In this document: piece after piece, positions 18,399-25,437 of the stretch
How positions within the stretch are numbered: the first letter of the stretch is position 1
Layout: each line of letters starts with the position of its first letter
The notes under the pieces: generated by a model
Databases searched by the model: none
What the model was told of the DNA's origin: nothing
What the model saw: the letters and a program-made list of their open reading frames with translations, nothing else
Position numbers and translations under genes: made by a program
Assembly (NCBI RefSeq): GCF_900110255.1
Contig: NZ_FODD01000019.1
Span: 62,001-126,000 of the forward strand
Length of the DNA: 64,000 nt
From: Actinacidiphila rubida
Lineage (GTDB): Bacteria > Actinomycetota > Actinomycetes > Streptomycetales > Streptomycetaceae
Direction: 5' to 3'

Positions 18399-19115
18399 TC
18401 AGTGCGGGTCCTTGATGACCACCGTGTGCACGCACTTGTCGGCGAACGTCTGCCGCTTCCTGTCCCACAGCGGCCACAGGTAACCCAGGTAGCAGGACAG
18501 GGAGTCGAGGACGTGCAGCAGCCGGCGGCCGAACGCCAGGCCGAAGCCGAGCGTCGAGCCGTCCCGTTCGCGCAGCAGACGGATGCCCACGATGCGCTTG
18601 CCGGGCGTCTGCCCGGTGGTGCCCTCGCGGTAGCAGAGGAACAGGCCGGCGGCGAACATCAGCACGCCGCCCACCAGCATCAGCACGATGGAGCTGGCCG
18701 GCACCGCGGGCCTCGCGCAGTCCGAACGCGCGATCCCCACGTCGTCGCAGTGCTTCCAGGCCGTCGCGACCTTCAGGGAGAACCGCAGGTACCCCGCCAT
18801 GAACAGGCCGTACGGCACGAGCATGACCATCAGGCCGTCCAGCAGCGTCGCGCCCAGCCGGGCACCCCAGCTCGCCAGCGGCGGCATGCCCGTCGGGGCC
18901 GCCGGGTACGGCGGCATCGCGCCGTACGGCGGCGGGTAGCCGCCCTGCTGCGGGTATCCCGCCTGCTGCGGGAACGGCGGGTAGGCCCCCGGCTGCCCCT
19001 GCTGGCCCGGCTGGCCGTACGGGTACTGCGGGTACGCCGGCTGCTGCGGGTAGCCGTAGGGCTGCTGCGGCTGCGGCTCCCCGTAGGGGTTCGCGGGACC
19101 GGGGGGCTGGCTCAC
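18399..19115 (-). CDS. RDD family membrane protein
   Basis: A 238-aa protein with a Tyr/Pro/Gln-rich N-terminal tail (PYG and PQQ repeats, residues ~5-75) followed by an RDD domain. The domain begins with ASWGARLGATLLDGLMVML, whose Arg and Asp give the family its name. Three or four membrane segments follow, with GKRIVGIRLLRERDG on the cytosolic side. RDD proteins are implicated in transport, but no substrate can be assigned. The GTG start at 19115 has AAGGA 7 nt upstream; the longer frame to 19556 overlaps folD antisense and is not used. It is divergent from folD. Confidence 0.88.
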   Translation of the reverse strand: MSQPPGPANPYGEPQPQQPYGYPQQPAYPQYPYGQPGQQGQPGAYPPFPQQAGYPQQGGYPPPYGAMPPYPAAPTGMPPLASWGARLGATLLDGLMVMLVPYGLFMAGYLRFSLKVATAWKHCDDVGIARSDCARPAVPASSIVLMLVGGVLMFAAGLFLCYREGTTGQTPGKRIVGIRLLRERDGSTLGFGLAFGRRLLHVLDSLSCYLGYLWPLWDRKRQTFADKCVHTVVIKDPH

Positions 19116-19281
19116 GTGCGGTTCCTTCGAGCGGAGGGGCGGAGGCGGCGGCGTAGCCGAGGGGGGACCGGCACATCGTGGTCCCGGCGCCGCGCGCGGC
19201 GCAAGGGACAAACCCGCCCGTTCCGAGGACCGGACGGGACCTGATTGGCCGCCCGCCCCGGCGATCCGCGAGTATGGGGTC

Positions 19282-20133
19282 ATGACCGCCCAGATTCTCG
19301 ATGGCAAGGCCACGTCCGCCGCGATCAAGGCAGAGCTGACCGAGCGCGTCCAGCAGCTGCGGGCCCGCGGCATCACGCCCGGCCTGGGCACGCTGCTCGT
19401 CGGCGACGACCCGGGCAGCAAGTGGTACGTCGCCGGCAAGCACCGCGACTGCGCCGAGGTCGGCATCGCCTCCATCCAGCGCGAGCTCCCCGCGACCGCG
19501 ACGCAGGACGAGATCGAGGCGGTCGTCCGCGAGCTCAACGCCGATCCGGCCTGCACCGGCTACATCGTGCAGCTGCCGCTGCCCAAGGGCATCGACACCA
19601 ACCGGGTGCTGGAGCTGATGGACCCGGACAAGGACGCGGACGGGCTGCACCCGATGAGCCTGGGCCGCCTCGTGCTCGGCATCCCCGGACCGCTGCCCTG
19701 CACCCCCAACGGCATCGTGGAACTGCTGCGGCGCCACGGCGTGGAGATCAACGGCGCGCACGTGGTGGTCGTCGGCCGCGGCATCACCGTCGGCCGGTCG
19801 ATCGGTCTGCTGCTCACCCGCAAGTCGGAGAACGCCACGGTGACGCTGTGCCACACCGGCACCCGTGACCTGTCGGCGCAGCTGCGCCAGGCCGACATCG
19901 TGGTGGCCGCGGCGGGCGTGCCGCACATCATCAAGCCCGAGGACGTCAAGCAGGGCGCGGCCGTGCTGGACGTCGGCGTCAGCCGCGACGAGAACGGCAA
20001 GATCGTCGGCGACGTGCACCCCGGGGTGGCCGAGGTCGCCGGATGGCTGTCGCCGAACCCCGGCGGGGTCGGCCCGATGACGCGGGCGATGCTGCTGGCG
20101 AACGTCGTCGAGGCGGCGGGCCGTGTCGGCTGA
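19282..20133 (+). CDS. folD: Methylene-THF dehydrogenase / methenyl-THF cyclohydrolase
   Basis: FolD interconverts 5,10-methylene-THF, methenyl-THF and 10-formyl-THF with NADP, supplying the formyl donor for purN and purH. The 283-aa protein has the usual VGDDPGSKWYVAGKHRDC substrate loop with the catalytic Lys, the family block GYIVQLPLPKGID, the Rossmann motif VVVVGRGITVGRSIGLLL and the C-terminal PGGVGPMTRAMLLAN. A -10-like GAGTAT ends 6 nt before the ATG, with no ribosome site, suggesting leaderless expression. It overlaps the next gene by 11 nt. Confidence 0.97.
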   Translation: MTAQILDGKATSAAIKAELTERVQQLRARGITPGLGTLLVGDDPGSKWYVAGKHRDCAEVGIASIQRELPATATQDEIEAVVRELNADPACTGYIVQLPLPKGIDTNRVLELMDPDKDADGLHPMSLGRLVLGIPGPLPCTPNGIVELLRRHGVEINGAHVVVVGRGITVGRSIGLLLTRKSENATVTLCHTGTRDLSAQLRQADIVVAAAGVPHIIKPEDVKQGAAVLDVGVSRDENGKIVGDVHPGVAEVAGWLSPNPGGVGPMTRAMLLANVVEAAGRVG

Positions 20134-20557
20134 CGCGCGGCCGGAGCCGGCCTGGCGCCACTCCGCGCCCCGCGAGCCGGGCGGCCGTCCGGCCGTCACC
20201 CGCGGCACCGCGCGCCCCGAGGGCGGCGGGCGCGCGGCGGGCGGGGACGCGCCGGCGCCGGCGCGGCAGTGGCCGATCCTCGTGGTCATAGGCGGTGTGG
20301 CGCTCGGCCTCGTCGTCACCGCGACGGGGGCGTTCCGCGCCGGCACGATCCTCGTGGCCGTCGCGCTCCTCGTCGGCGCGGGCCTGCGGTGGGTCGTCAC
20401 CAACGTCGGCATGCTCGCGGTGCGCAGCCGCTTCACCGACGTGCTCACCTACGGCGTCCTCGGGCTGGCGATTCTTCTCCTGGCGCTGATGGCCCAGCCC
20501 GACCCGCTGATCCGCATCCCGTTCCTCGAGGACATCATCCACTTCAGCGTCCGCTGA
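20123..20557 (+). CDS. DUF3017 small membrane protein
   Basis: 144 aa: a ~50-residue charged N-terminal tail, then three hydrophobic segments (PILVVIGGVALGLVVTA, ILVAVALLVGAGLRWVV, YGVLGLAILLLALMAQP) characteristic of DUF3017, a streptomycete family always found after folD. Its role is unknown. The GTG start at 20123 lies inside the folD end, so translation is coupled. The RSRFTDVLTYG loop between helices 2 and 3 is typical. Confidence 0.85.
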   Translation: MSADARPEPAWRHSAPREPGGRPAVTRGTARPEGGGRAAGGDAPAPARQWPILVVIGGVALGLVVTATGAFRAGTILVAVALLVGAGLRWVVTNVGMLAVRSRFTDVLTYGVLGLAILLLALMAQPDPLIRIPFLEDIIHFSVR

Positions 20558-20818
20558 CGCCTGCGGGCGGCGGTGCCGCGCGTTCCGCTCCCGTCCGGGG
20601 CTCGTCCTGCCCCTTGTTCGCCGTTGCCGTCGCACGGCCGGTGGTGGGTTGCTCGCGTTGGGGGCACCCCCCGGCCGAAGGCTGGGGGACCTCGCGCCCC
20701 CTTCGGCTTCCGGGGTGCCTCGCGCTGCGCGCTGCCGTCTGCGGGTCTCGTCGTGGCTGGTCGCGCAGTTCCTCGCGCCCCTGGCGGTGCAGGTTCGTGG
20801 GTGGGGTCAGGGGCCACT

Positions 20819-20904
20819 CCGGGTGTGTCTCCTCGAACTGTGCGTGCACCGTTCTCCCGTTCGGTGGGGCGGGTGGATGCACAGTTCTGCGGGGACACAC
20901 CCGG
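20819..20904. repeat. Large hairpin element I
   Basis: The outer arms CCGGGTGTGTC (20819-20829) and its complement ending at 20904 pair, followed by AACTGTGC / GCACAGTT. The left arm carries TCTCCTCG and the right arm the asymmetric counterpart CCCCGCAG (read on the minus strand). It could form a ~25-bp imperfect stem in DNA or RNA. Confidence 0.65.
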
Positions 20905-21002
20905 ATCGTCCCCTTCCGGCCGGTCCCCGTCTGCGGGAGGACATAGCTTGGCCGTGTCCCATGTCCCCCGCCGCACGGTGGGTGAGTGGGAGGGGGTGGG
21001 GA

Positions 21003-21088
21003 GGAAGTGCTCCCCGCAGAGAAATGTGCGTGGTCCCCGGGTGCGGATACGTACGAACCCGTATGCACATTTCCGAGGAGACGCTTCC
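21003..21088. repeat. Large hairpin element II, inverted relative of element I
   Basis: The arms GGAAGTGCTCC and GACGCTTCC flank an inner pair GAAATGTGCGT / ATGCACATTTC. As in element I, one arm has TCTCCTCG and the other CCCCGCAGA, but here the two are swapped, so element II is a diverged copy in the opposite orientation. Confidence 0.65.
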
Positions 21089-21489
21089 GGAGCGCCCCCG
21101 ACCCCACGGACAAAGGGCACGCACACCAGGGGCGCGAGGAACTGCGCGACAAGCCACGACGAACCGTGCGACGGCGACGCATGCGCAAGGGGCTGGACGA
21201 GCCCCGTACGGGCGCGGGGTCCCCCAGCCTTCGGCCGGGAGGTGCCCCCAGCGCGACAAGCCGAGACGGCGCGGCACACGGCAGCGCGCAGCGCGTGGCA
21301 CCCCGGAAGCCGAGCCACCCACCGGCCGGTGGACGGCCGGCAAGCCCCGGGGGCACCCCGTCGTCGGGTGACCCGCCGGGAGGGCGCCTAGCACAGGTGG
21401 GGGCTGTGCCGGAGGGAGTGGGGCAAAAAGAGAAGGCCGCGGGGGTGGGGGCTCTAGCGTGGGGCCGTCGGGCGACGGGAGGGGGCGGC

Positions 21490-22353
21490 GTGGGGCAGTG
21501 GGAGCCGTTGGCGGACCGCATCCCGGTGGACGTGCGGCGCCTGGCGACGCAGCTGCGCCGGATGAAGGACCGCAGCGGCCTGACCGTTCCCGCGCTGGCG
21601 GCCCGCACCGCGCAGCCGCCGGACGCGTGGGAGCGCGCGTTCGCAGGACGGCACCTGCCCCCGCTGGACGCCGTGGAGGTGCTGGCGCAGGTCAGCGGCG
21701 CGGACTACGACCGGATCGGCGCCCTCTGGAAGCTCGCCGAGAAAGCCGCGACCGGCTCGGGTGACCGTGGCCGCGGCCGGCCCCTGCCGCAGCCGGACCC
21801 GCTCGACCCGCTGAGCCCCGAGGAGGGGCTGCCGCGCCGCAGCCGCCGGCTGCTGCTGCTCGCGACCGTCGGCGCCCTCGCCGTCGCCGCGCTCGTCGCC
21901 GTGCTGCTCACCGCGGGTCCGAGCACCGGCCGCGTCCCGCCCGGCACGGCCGGGCCCACGGCCGGCGGCCCCGCGGTCCCGGAGCGCGGGCCGAGCCCGT
22001 CCGGCTCCGGAACCCGTACCGGCGGCGGGAGTTCGGCCGGCACCGGCACGCCCAGCACCGCGGGCCCGTCCGCCGGCACCCGCGGCGGCGACCGCCCGTC
22101 GCCCGCGATGGACTCGCTGTCCCCGACGTCGCGCCCGTCCGCCTCGCCGGGCAGCCCGCGTGGTACCGGCGCCGCACCGCCGTCCGCACCGGGCACCGGC
22201 GGCCAGAGCGGTGGCGGCACCACTACGGCCCCGCCCGCCACCACCGCGGGAGGCGGTTCCGGAGGCCCGTCGAGCCCGTCCGGCCCCACCCCCAGCCCCA
22301 GCAGCTCCCGCGTCTGCCTCGGCCTGATCGTCCTCGGCGTGTGCCTCGGCTGA
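21490..22353 (+). CDS. Helix-turn-helix domain protein with one transmembrane segment
   Basis: 287 aa. Residues ~10-75 resemble an XRE-type HTH (VRRLATQLRRMKDRSGLTV, then PPDAWERAFAGRHLPPLDAV and VLAQVSGADYDRIGALWKLA). A basic stretch and a single transmembrane helix (LLLLATVGALAVAALVAVLL) follow, then ~140 residues rich in Ser/Thr/Gly/Pro, ending in RVCLGLIVLGVCLG. It may be a membrane-bound regulator, but its target is unknown. The GTG start at 21490 has GGGAGGGGG upstream. The larger frame beginning at 20986 runs through repeats and is not used. mdh follows after 191 nt with its own promoter. Confidence 0.75.
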   Translation: MGQWEPLADRIPVDVRRLATQLRRMKDRSGLTVPALAARTAQPPDAWERAFAGRHLPPLDAVEVLAQVSGADYDRIGALWKLAEKAATGSGDRGRGRPLPQPDPLDPLSPEEGLPRRSRRLLLLATVGALAVAALVAVLLTAGPSTGRVPPGTAGPTAGGPAVPERGPSPSGSGTRTGGGSSAGTGTPSTAGPSAGTRGGDRPSPAMDSLSPTSRPSASPGSPRGTGAAPPSAPGTGGQSGGGTTTAPPATTAGGGSGGPSSPSGPTPSPSSSRVCLGLIVLGVCLG

Positions 22354-22422
22354 GGCCCGCCGGCCGGCGGCGGGCGACCGGTGACCGTCACCACACGACC
22401 GTGCGTGTGGGCGGCGGGCGGC

Positions 22423-22544
22423 GCGCGATAGCCTGACGGATGGCTCTCTTGACGCCGAGAGATCCACGAGAAGGGCCGCTCGGGCCACTGCCGGGGCGAC
22501 CGCAACCCGCCGCAGCACACCGCAGCAAAGGCCAGGAGAAGGCA
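22423..22544 (+). promoter_or_regulatory. mdh promoter and ~105-nt leader
   Basis: GATAGC (22425-22430) within GCGATAGCCTG is a candidate -10. The same block with one change precedes sucC. The leader ends with the strong ribosome site AGGAGAAGG before ATG 22545. Confidence 0.45.
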
Positions 22545-23534
22545 ATGACTCGCACTCCCGTCAACGTCACCGTCACCGGAGCGGCCGGCCAGATCGGCTA
22601 CGCCCTGCTCTTCCGCATCGCCTCGGGCCACCTGCTCGGCGCGGACGTGCCGGTGAAGCTTCGGCTGCTGGAGATCCCGCAGGGCCTGAAGGCCGCCGAG
22701 GGCACCGCGATGGAGCTGGACGACGCGGCCTTCCCGCTGCTGCGCGGCATCGACATCACCGACGACCCGAACGTCGCGTTCGACGGCGCCAACGTCGCGC
22801 TGCTGGTCGGCGCCCGCCCCCGTACCAAGGGCATGGAGCGCGGCGACCTGCTGTCGGCCAACGGCGGCATCTTCAAGCCGCAGGGCAAGGCCATCAACGA
22901 CCACGCGGCCGACGACATCAAGGTCCTCGTGGTCGGCAACCCGGCCAACACCAACGCGCTGATCGCCCAGTCCAACGCCCCGGACGTGCCGGCCGAGCGC
23001 TTCACCGCGATGACCCGCCTCGACCACAACCGCGCGATCGCGCAGCTCGCGAAGAAGACCGGCGTGCAGGTCGCCGACATCAAGCGCCTCACCATCTGGG
23101 GCAACCACTCCGCGACGCAGTACCCGGACATCTTCCACGCGGAGGTCGCGGGCAAGAACGCCGCCGAGGTCGTGGGCGACGAGCAGTGGCTGGCCGACAC
23201 CTTCATCCCGACCGTCGCCAAGCGCGGCGCGGCCATCATCGAGGCCCGCGGCGCCTCCTCGGCCGCGTCCGCCGCGTCCGCCGCGCTCGACCACGTCCAC
23301 ACCTGGGTGAACGGCACCGCCGAGGGCGACTGGACCTCCATGGGCATCGTGTCCGACGGCTCCTACGGCGTGCCGGCCGGCCTGATCTCGTCGTTCCCGG
23401 TCACCACCAAGGACGGCGCGTACGAGATCGTCCAGGGCCTGGACATCAACGCGTTCTCGCGCCCCCGCATCGACGCGTCGGTGCAGGAGCTGGAGGAGGA
23501 GCGCGCCGCGGTGCGCGAGCTCGGCCTCATCTGA
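22545..23534 (+). CDS. mdh: Malate dehydrogenase
   Basis: NAD-dependent malate dehydrogenase oxidises malate to oxaloacetate in the TCA cycle. The 329-aa length matches the long actinobacterial type. Visible features are the Rossmann motif VTVTGAAGQIGYALLFRIASG, substrate-binding arginines in GARPRTKGMERGD, MTRLDHNRA, and the catalytic His in TIWGNHSATQYPD. The start at 22545 is fixed by AGGAGAAGG; the frame upstream is spurious. A hairpin terminator follows at 23589-23621. Confidence 0.97.
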   Translation: MTRTPVNVTVTGAAGQIGYALLFRIASGHLLGADVPVKLRLLEIPQGLKAAEGTAMELDDAAFPLLRGIDITDDPNVAFDGANVALLVGARPRTKGMERGDLLSANGGIFKPQGKAINDHAADDIKVLVVGNPANTNALIAQSNAPDVPAERFTAMTRLDHNRAIAQLAKKTGVQVADIKRLTIWGNHSATQYPDIFHAEVAGKNAAEVVGDEQWLADTFIPTVAKRGAAIIEARGASSAASAASAALDHVHTWVNGTAEGDWTSMGIVSDGSYGVPAGLISSFPVTTKDGAYEIVQGLDINAFSRPRIDASVQELEEERAAVRELGLI

Positions 23535-23588
23535 GCCGCTTCATCCGAGCCGGTCGGCCGGGCCGGCGCACGGCCGGCCCGTTCGTGA

Positions 23589-23621
23589 CGAGGGGCGCCA
23601 CGCGACGCGTGGCGCCCCTCG
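23589..23621 (+). terminator. mdh hairpin terminator
   Basis: A perfect 15-bp stem (CGAGGGGCGCCACGC and its complement) with a 3-nt GAC loop, 55 nt after the mdh stop. It is also just beyond the end of the convergent Ig-like gene, so it can act both ways. Confidence 0.88.
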
Positions 23622-23628
23622 CGCGTGC

Positions 23629-24129
23629 TCACTTGTGGACGTTCGTCACGTTGTGGCCGTTGACGTTGACCTCGTTGTGGATGTCGCCGACGTGGAAGTC
23701 GACGAGCCCGCACAGCAGGCACCCAGGTGTGCCGGCCGGCGGCGGCGGGGCGTCCGAGACCGTGACGTCGGCGGTGCCGTTGGATGCGCTGCAGCCGTCG
23801 TCGCCGTTGTAGGCGGCGGTGATCGTGTGCGTCCCGGTGGTGGTGAAGCCGGTCGTCAGGGTGGAGTGCCCGTCGGCCGAGACGGGTGCGGTCGCCAGCA
23901 GGTTCGGGCCGTCGAAGAAGCTCACGCCGAGGCCCCCGCTGGGGTCGGAGCCGCACGTCACGGTCGCGTCGAGGGTGACGAGCCGGTCGACCGCCGCGGA
24001 CGCGGGCGACGCCTGCACGCTGGTCGACGACGGGTCGGCGGCGGCGGCCGGCGGGGCGAGGGACACCACCGCGGCGGCCGCCGCGAGGACGACCACGAGT
24101 CCGGCTCTTCTTTCGCGCCAAGCTTTCAC
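23629..24129 (-). CDS. Secreted bacterial Ig-like domain protein
   Basis: 166 aa. A Sec signal peptide (KAWRERRAGLVVVLAAAAAV, cleavage after PPAAA) precedes a single bacterial Ig-like (Big_3_5-type) domain. The domain runs from about PASAAVDRLVTLDATVTCGS to HTITAAYNGDDGCSAS, with two Cys likely paired. A Pro linker and a short tail GCLLCGLVDFHVGDIHNEV with a CxxC-like pair follow. Probably an extracellular binding protein; no ligand can be assigned. The GTG start at 24129 follows GAGGAGG; the frame to 24177 lacks a site and would spoil the signal peptide. Confidence 0.75.
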   Translation of the reverse strand: MKAWRERRAGLVVVLAAAAAVVSLAPPAAAADPSSTSVQASPASAAVDRLVTLDATVTCGSDPSGGLGVSFFDGPNLLATAPVSADGHSTLTTGFTTTGTHTITAAYNGDDGCSASNGTADVTVSDAPPPPAGTPGCLLCGLVDFHVGDIHNEVNVNGHNVTNVHK

Positions 24130-24335
24130 TGCAGTGGCCTCCTCGTTGGGACCGGTGAACGGGCGGGTTCGCGTCACCGTTCGGACCGCGACGTCGTGAC
24201 CTTATGGTGTGTTTCGCGGCTTTTCGGGGAGGTCTGTGCCCGGCCGAACCCACCTGGGTCAGCGGCTGACCCGAATGGTCCGGGCCCGCGCGCCCTGGCG
24301 GCGCGTGACGTGGGGAGGCGCGGCCCGCCGCCGCG

Positions 24336-24686
24336 TCAGGGTTCCAGCGAGGCCCGGACGAGGCCGGTCAGCTCGTCGTCGGGCAGGGCGGCCGCGTCCT
24401 TCGAGCGGAGGCGCAGGGTGGACCTGCCGCTGAGGAACTCCGGGTGGCGGGCGGTGAAGCCGGCGGCGCGTTCCTTGTCCCAGCCGTAGAACGAGACGCC
24501 GTGCTGCCACACCCCCACGTGCAGCTTGCGGGTGCCGACCCGGTAGGTGGGCATGCCGTAGGACAGCACCACCTCCGCCTCCGGGTAGGCCCCCAGGATC
24601 AGCCGGTGCACGCGGTCGAACAGCGGGCGGTGCTCGGGGGCGATCCCGTCGATGTACGTCCGCACCTCGGGGTCCATGGGGCTCAT
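24336..24686 (-). CDS. DUF1801 (YdhG/YjhX-like) domain protein
   Basis: 116 aa matching DUF1801: MDPEVRTYIDGIAPEHRPLF, then VVLSYGMPTYRV and HVGVWQHGVSFYGWDKE. These small cytosolic proteins resemble the frataxin-like/YdhG fold; the function is unknown. The start may be ATG 24686 or ATG 24677, three codons later. The gene stands alone, 23 nt upstream of the end of the IPT/TIG gene on the same strand. Confidence 0.8.
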   Translation of the reverse strand: MSPMDPEVRTYIDGIAPEHRPLFDRVHRLILGAYPEAEVVLSYGMPTYRVGTRKLHVGVWQHGVSFYGWDKERAAGFTARHPEFLSGRSTLRLRSKDAAALPDDELTGLVRASLEP

Positions 24687-24709
24687 GGTGGTCGAGCGTA
24701 GGACAGACC

Positions 24710-25087
24710 CTAGATGGCGGGCGGTGAGACCCGCAGGTAGGTCAGCGCGTTGCTGGTGCCGCCGGGCGTCGTCGCGGTCACCGGGACGGAACCCGCCGCA
24801 CCGGCCGGGGCGACGGCGGCCACGGTGGTGTCGGCGACCACGGTGAACGCGGCGGCCGCGGAGCCGAAGCGCACGGCGGTCGTCGTGGTCAGCCCGGTGC
24901 CGGTCAGGGTGACGTCCGCGACGCCCGTGCCCGCGGGCGGGACGACGCTGACCGAGGTGGGCGTGTTGGCCGCGACGGTGGCGAGGCGGTCGCCGAAGTG
25001 GACGGCGGTGGCGTTCGCCAGGTTGACGCCGGTGACGGTGACGGTCGTGCCGCCGCTGGTGGGGCCTTGGTTCGGGCTGATGGGCAT
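24710..25087 (-). CDS. IPT/TIG domain protein
   Basis: 125 aa, mostly beta-sandwich. One full IPT/TIG repeat begins ISPNQGPTSGGTTVTVTGVN and contains AVHFGDRLATV. A second, shortened copy (VTLTGTGLTTTTAVRFGSAA ... NALTYLRV) has lost its PxxG start, as if an internal deletion fused two TIG domains. There is no signal peptide or membrane helix, so its location is unclear. The ATG at 25087 has GAGGAGGA upstream. The very long frame extending to 27319 is a shadow. Confidence 0.75.
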   Translation of the reverse strand: MPISPNQGPTSGGTTVTVTGVNLANATAVHFGDRLATVAANTPTSVSVVPPAGTGVADVTLTGTGLTTTTAVRFGSAAAAFTVVADTTVAAVAPAGAAGSVPVTATTPGGTSNALTYLRVSPPAI

Positions 25088-25437
25088 GCGGGAGTCCTCC
25101 TCACCCGGAATGCGCGGCATGTCCGAGCAGTGACCGGTGGGGGCGGTCCACGGGCGGCGTTCCGGCCGGGTGCGCGCCGGCGTTCCGGGCCACTGGCGGT
25201 GACGGGTCCGCGCACGTCGTGACGGGCGCGGACGGCGTGCACGGGACGGCGTGCACGGGCGCCGTGCGGGGACGGGGTCCGGAGCCGGACCGCCGCCCGG
25301 GGACGCCGCCACTGGCATTAAGCCATCCGGGTGATGCCGCCACCAGGGAAAGGGTGCCGGTTCAACCGTTTGGCGGAGCGCTCGCGGTGTGCGCAGGCGC
25401 TTTCGGGCGGCGCGTGGAACGTGGGCGCGCGGATGCG
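25088..25437. other. Intergenic region upstream of the IPT/TIG gene
   Basis: These 350 nt separate two minus-strand genes. A short tandem duplication GACGGCGTGCACGG x2 (about 25228-25255) and a small dyad TGGCATTAAGCCA (25313-25325) are visible. The latter may belong to the IPT/TIG promoter. No gene is seen. Confidence 0.5.

Larger units (their letters stand above)
20646..21345. repeat. Palindromic mosaic of dispersed streptomycete repeat modules
   Basis: Three modules occur once in each arm in opposite orientation. A: GGCGCGAGGAACTGCGCGAC (21130-21149, inverted at 20760-20779). B: CCCCCAGCCTTCGGCCGG (~21221-21238, inverted about 20671-20687). C: GCAGCGCGCAGCGCGTGGCA or similar (~21281-21300, inverted about 20717-20735). 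Module order is inverted-B, C, A on the left and A, B, C on the right, so the palindrome is shuffled. Module A is a word I recognise as widespread in streptomycete intergenic DNA. Its function is unknown. Confidence 0.75.
20558..21489. other. Long non-coding interval rich in dispersed repeats
   Basis: More than 900 nt lie between DUF3017 and the HTH-TM gene. Open frames crossing it on both strands are composed of the repeat modules and encode no recognisable domain. The interval holds a palindromic mosaic (20646-21345) with two large hairpin elements. Its last ~100 nt contain TAGCGT (21455-21460), a plausible -10 for the HTH-TM gene. Confidence 0.7.

Noticed and set aside
20646..21345. An insertion sequence in the repeat-rich gap after DUF3017
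   Set aside because: There is no transposase frame and no flanking target duplication; module order is shuffled, unlike IS terminal repeats.
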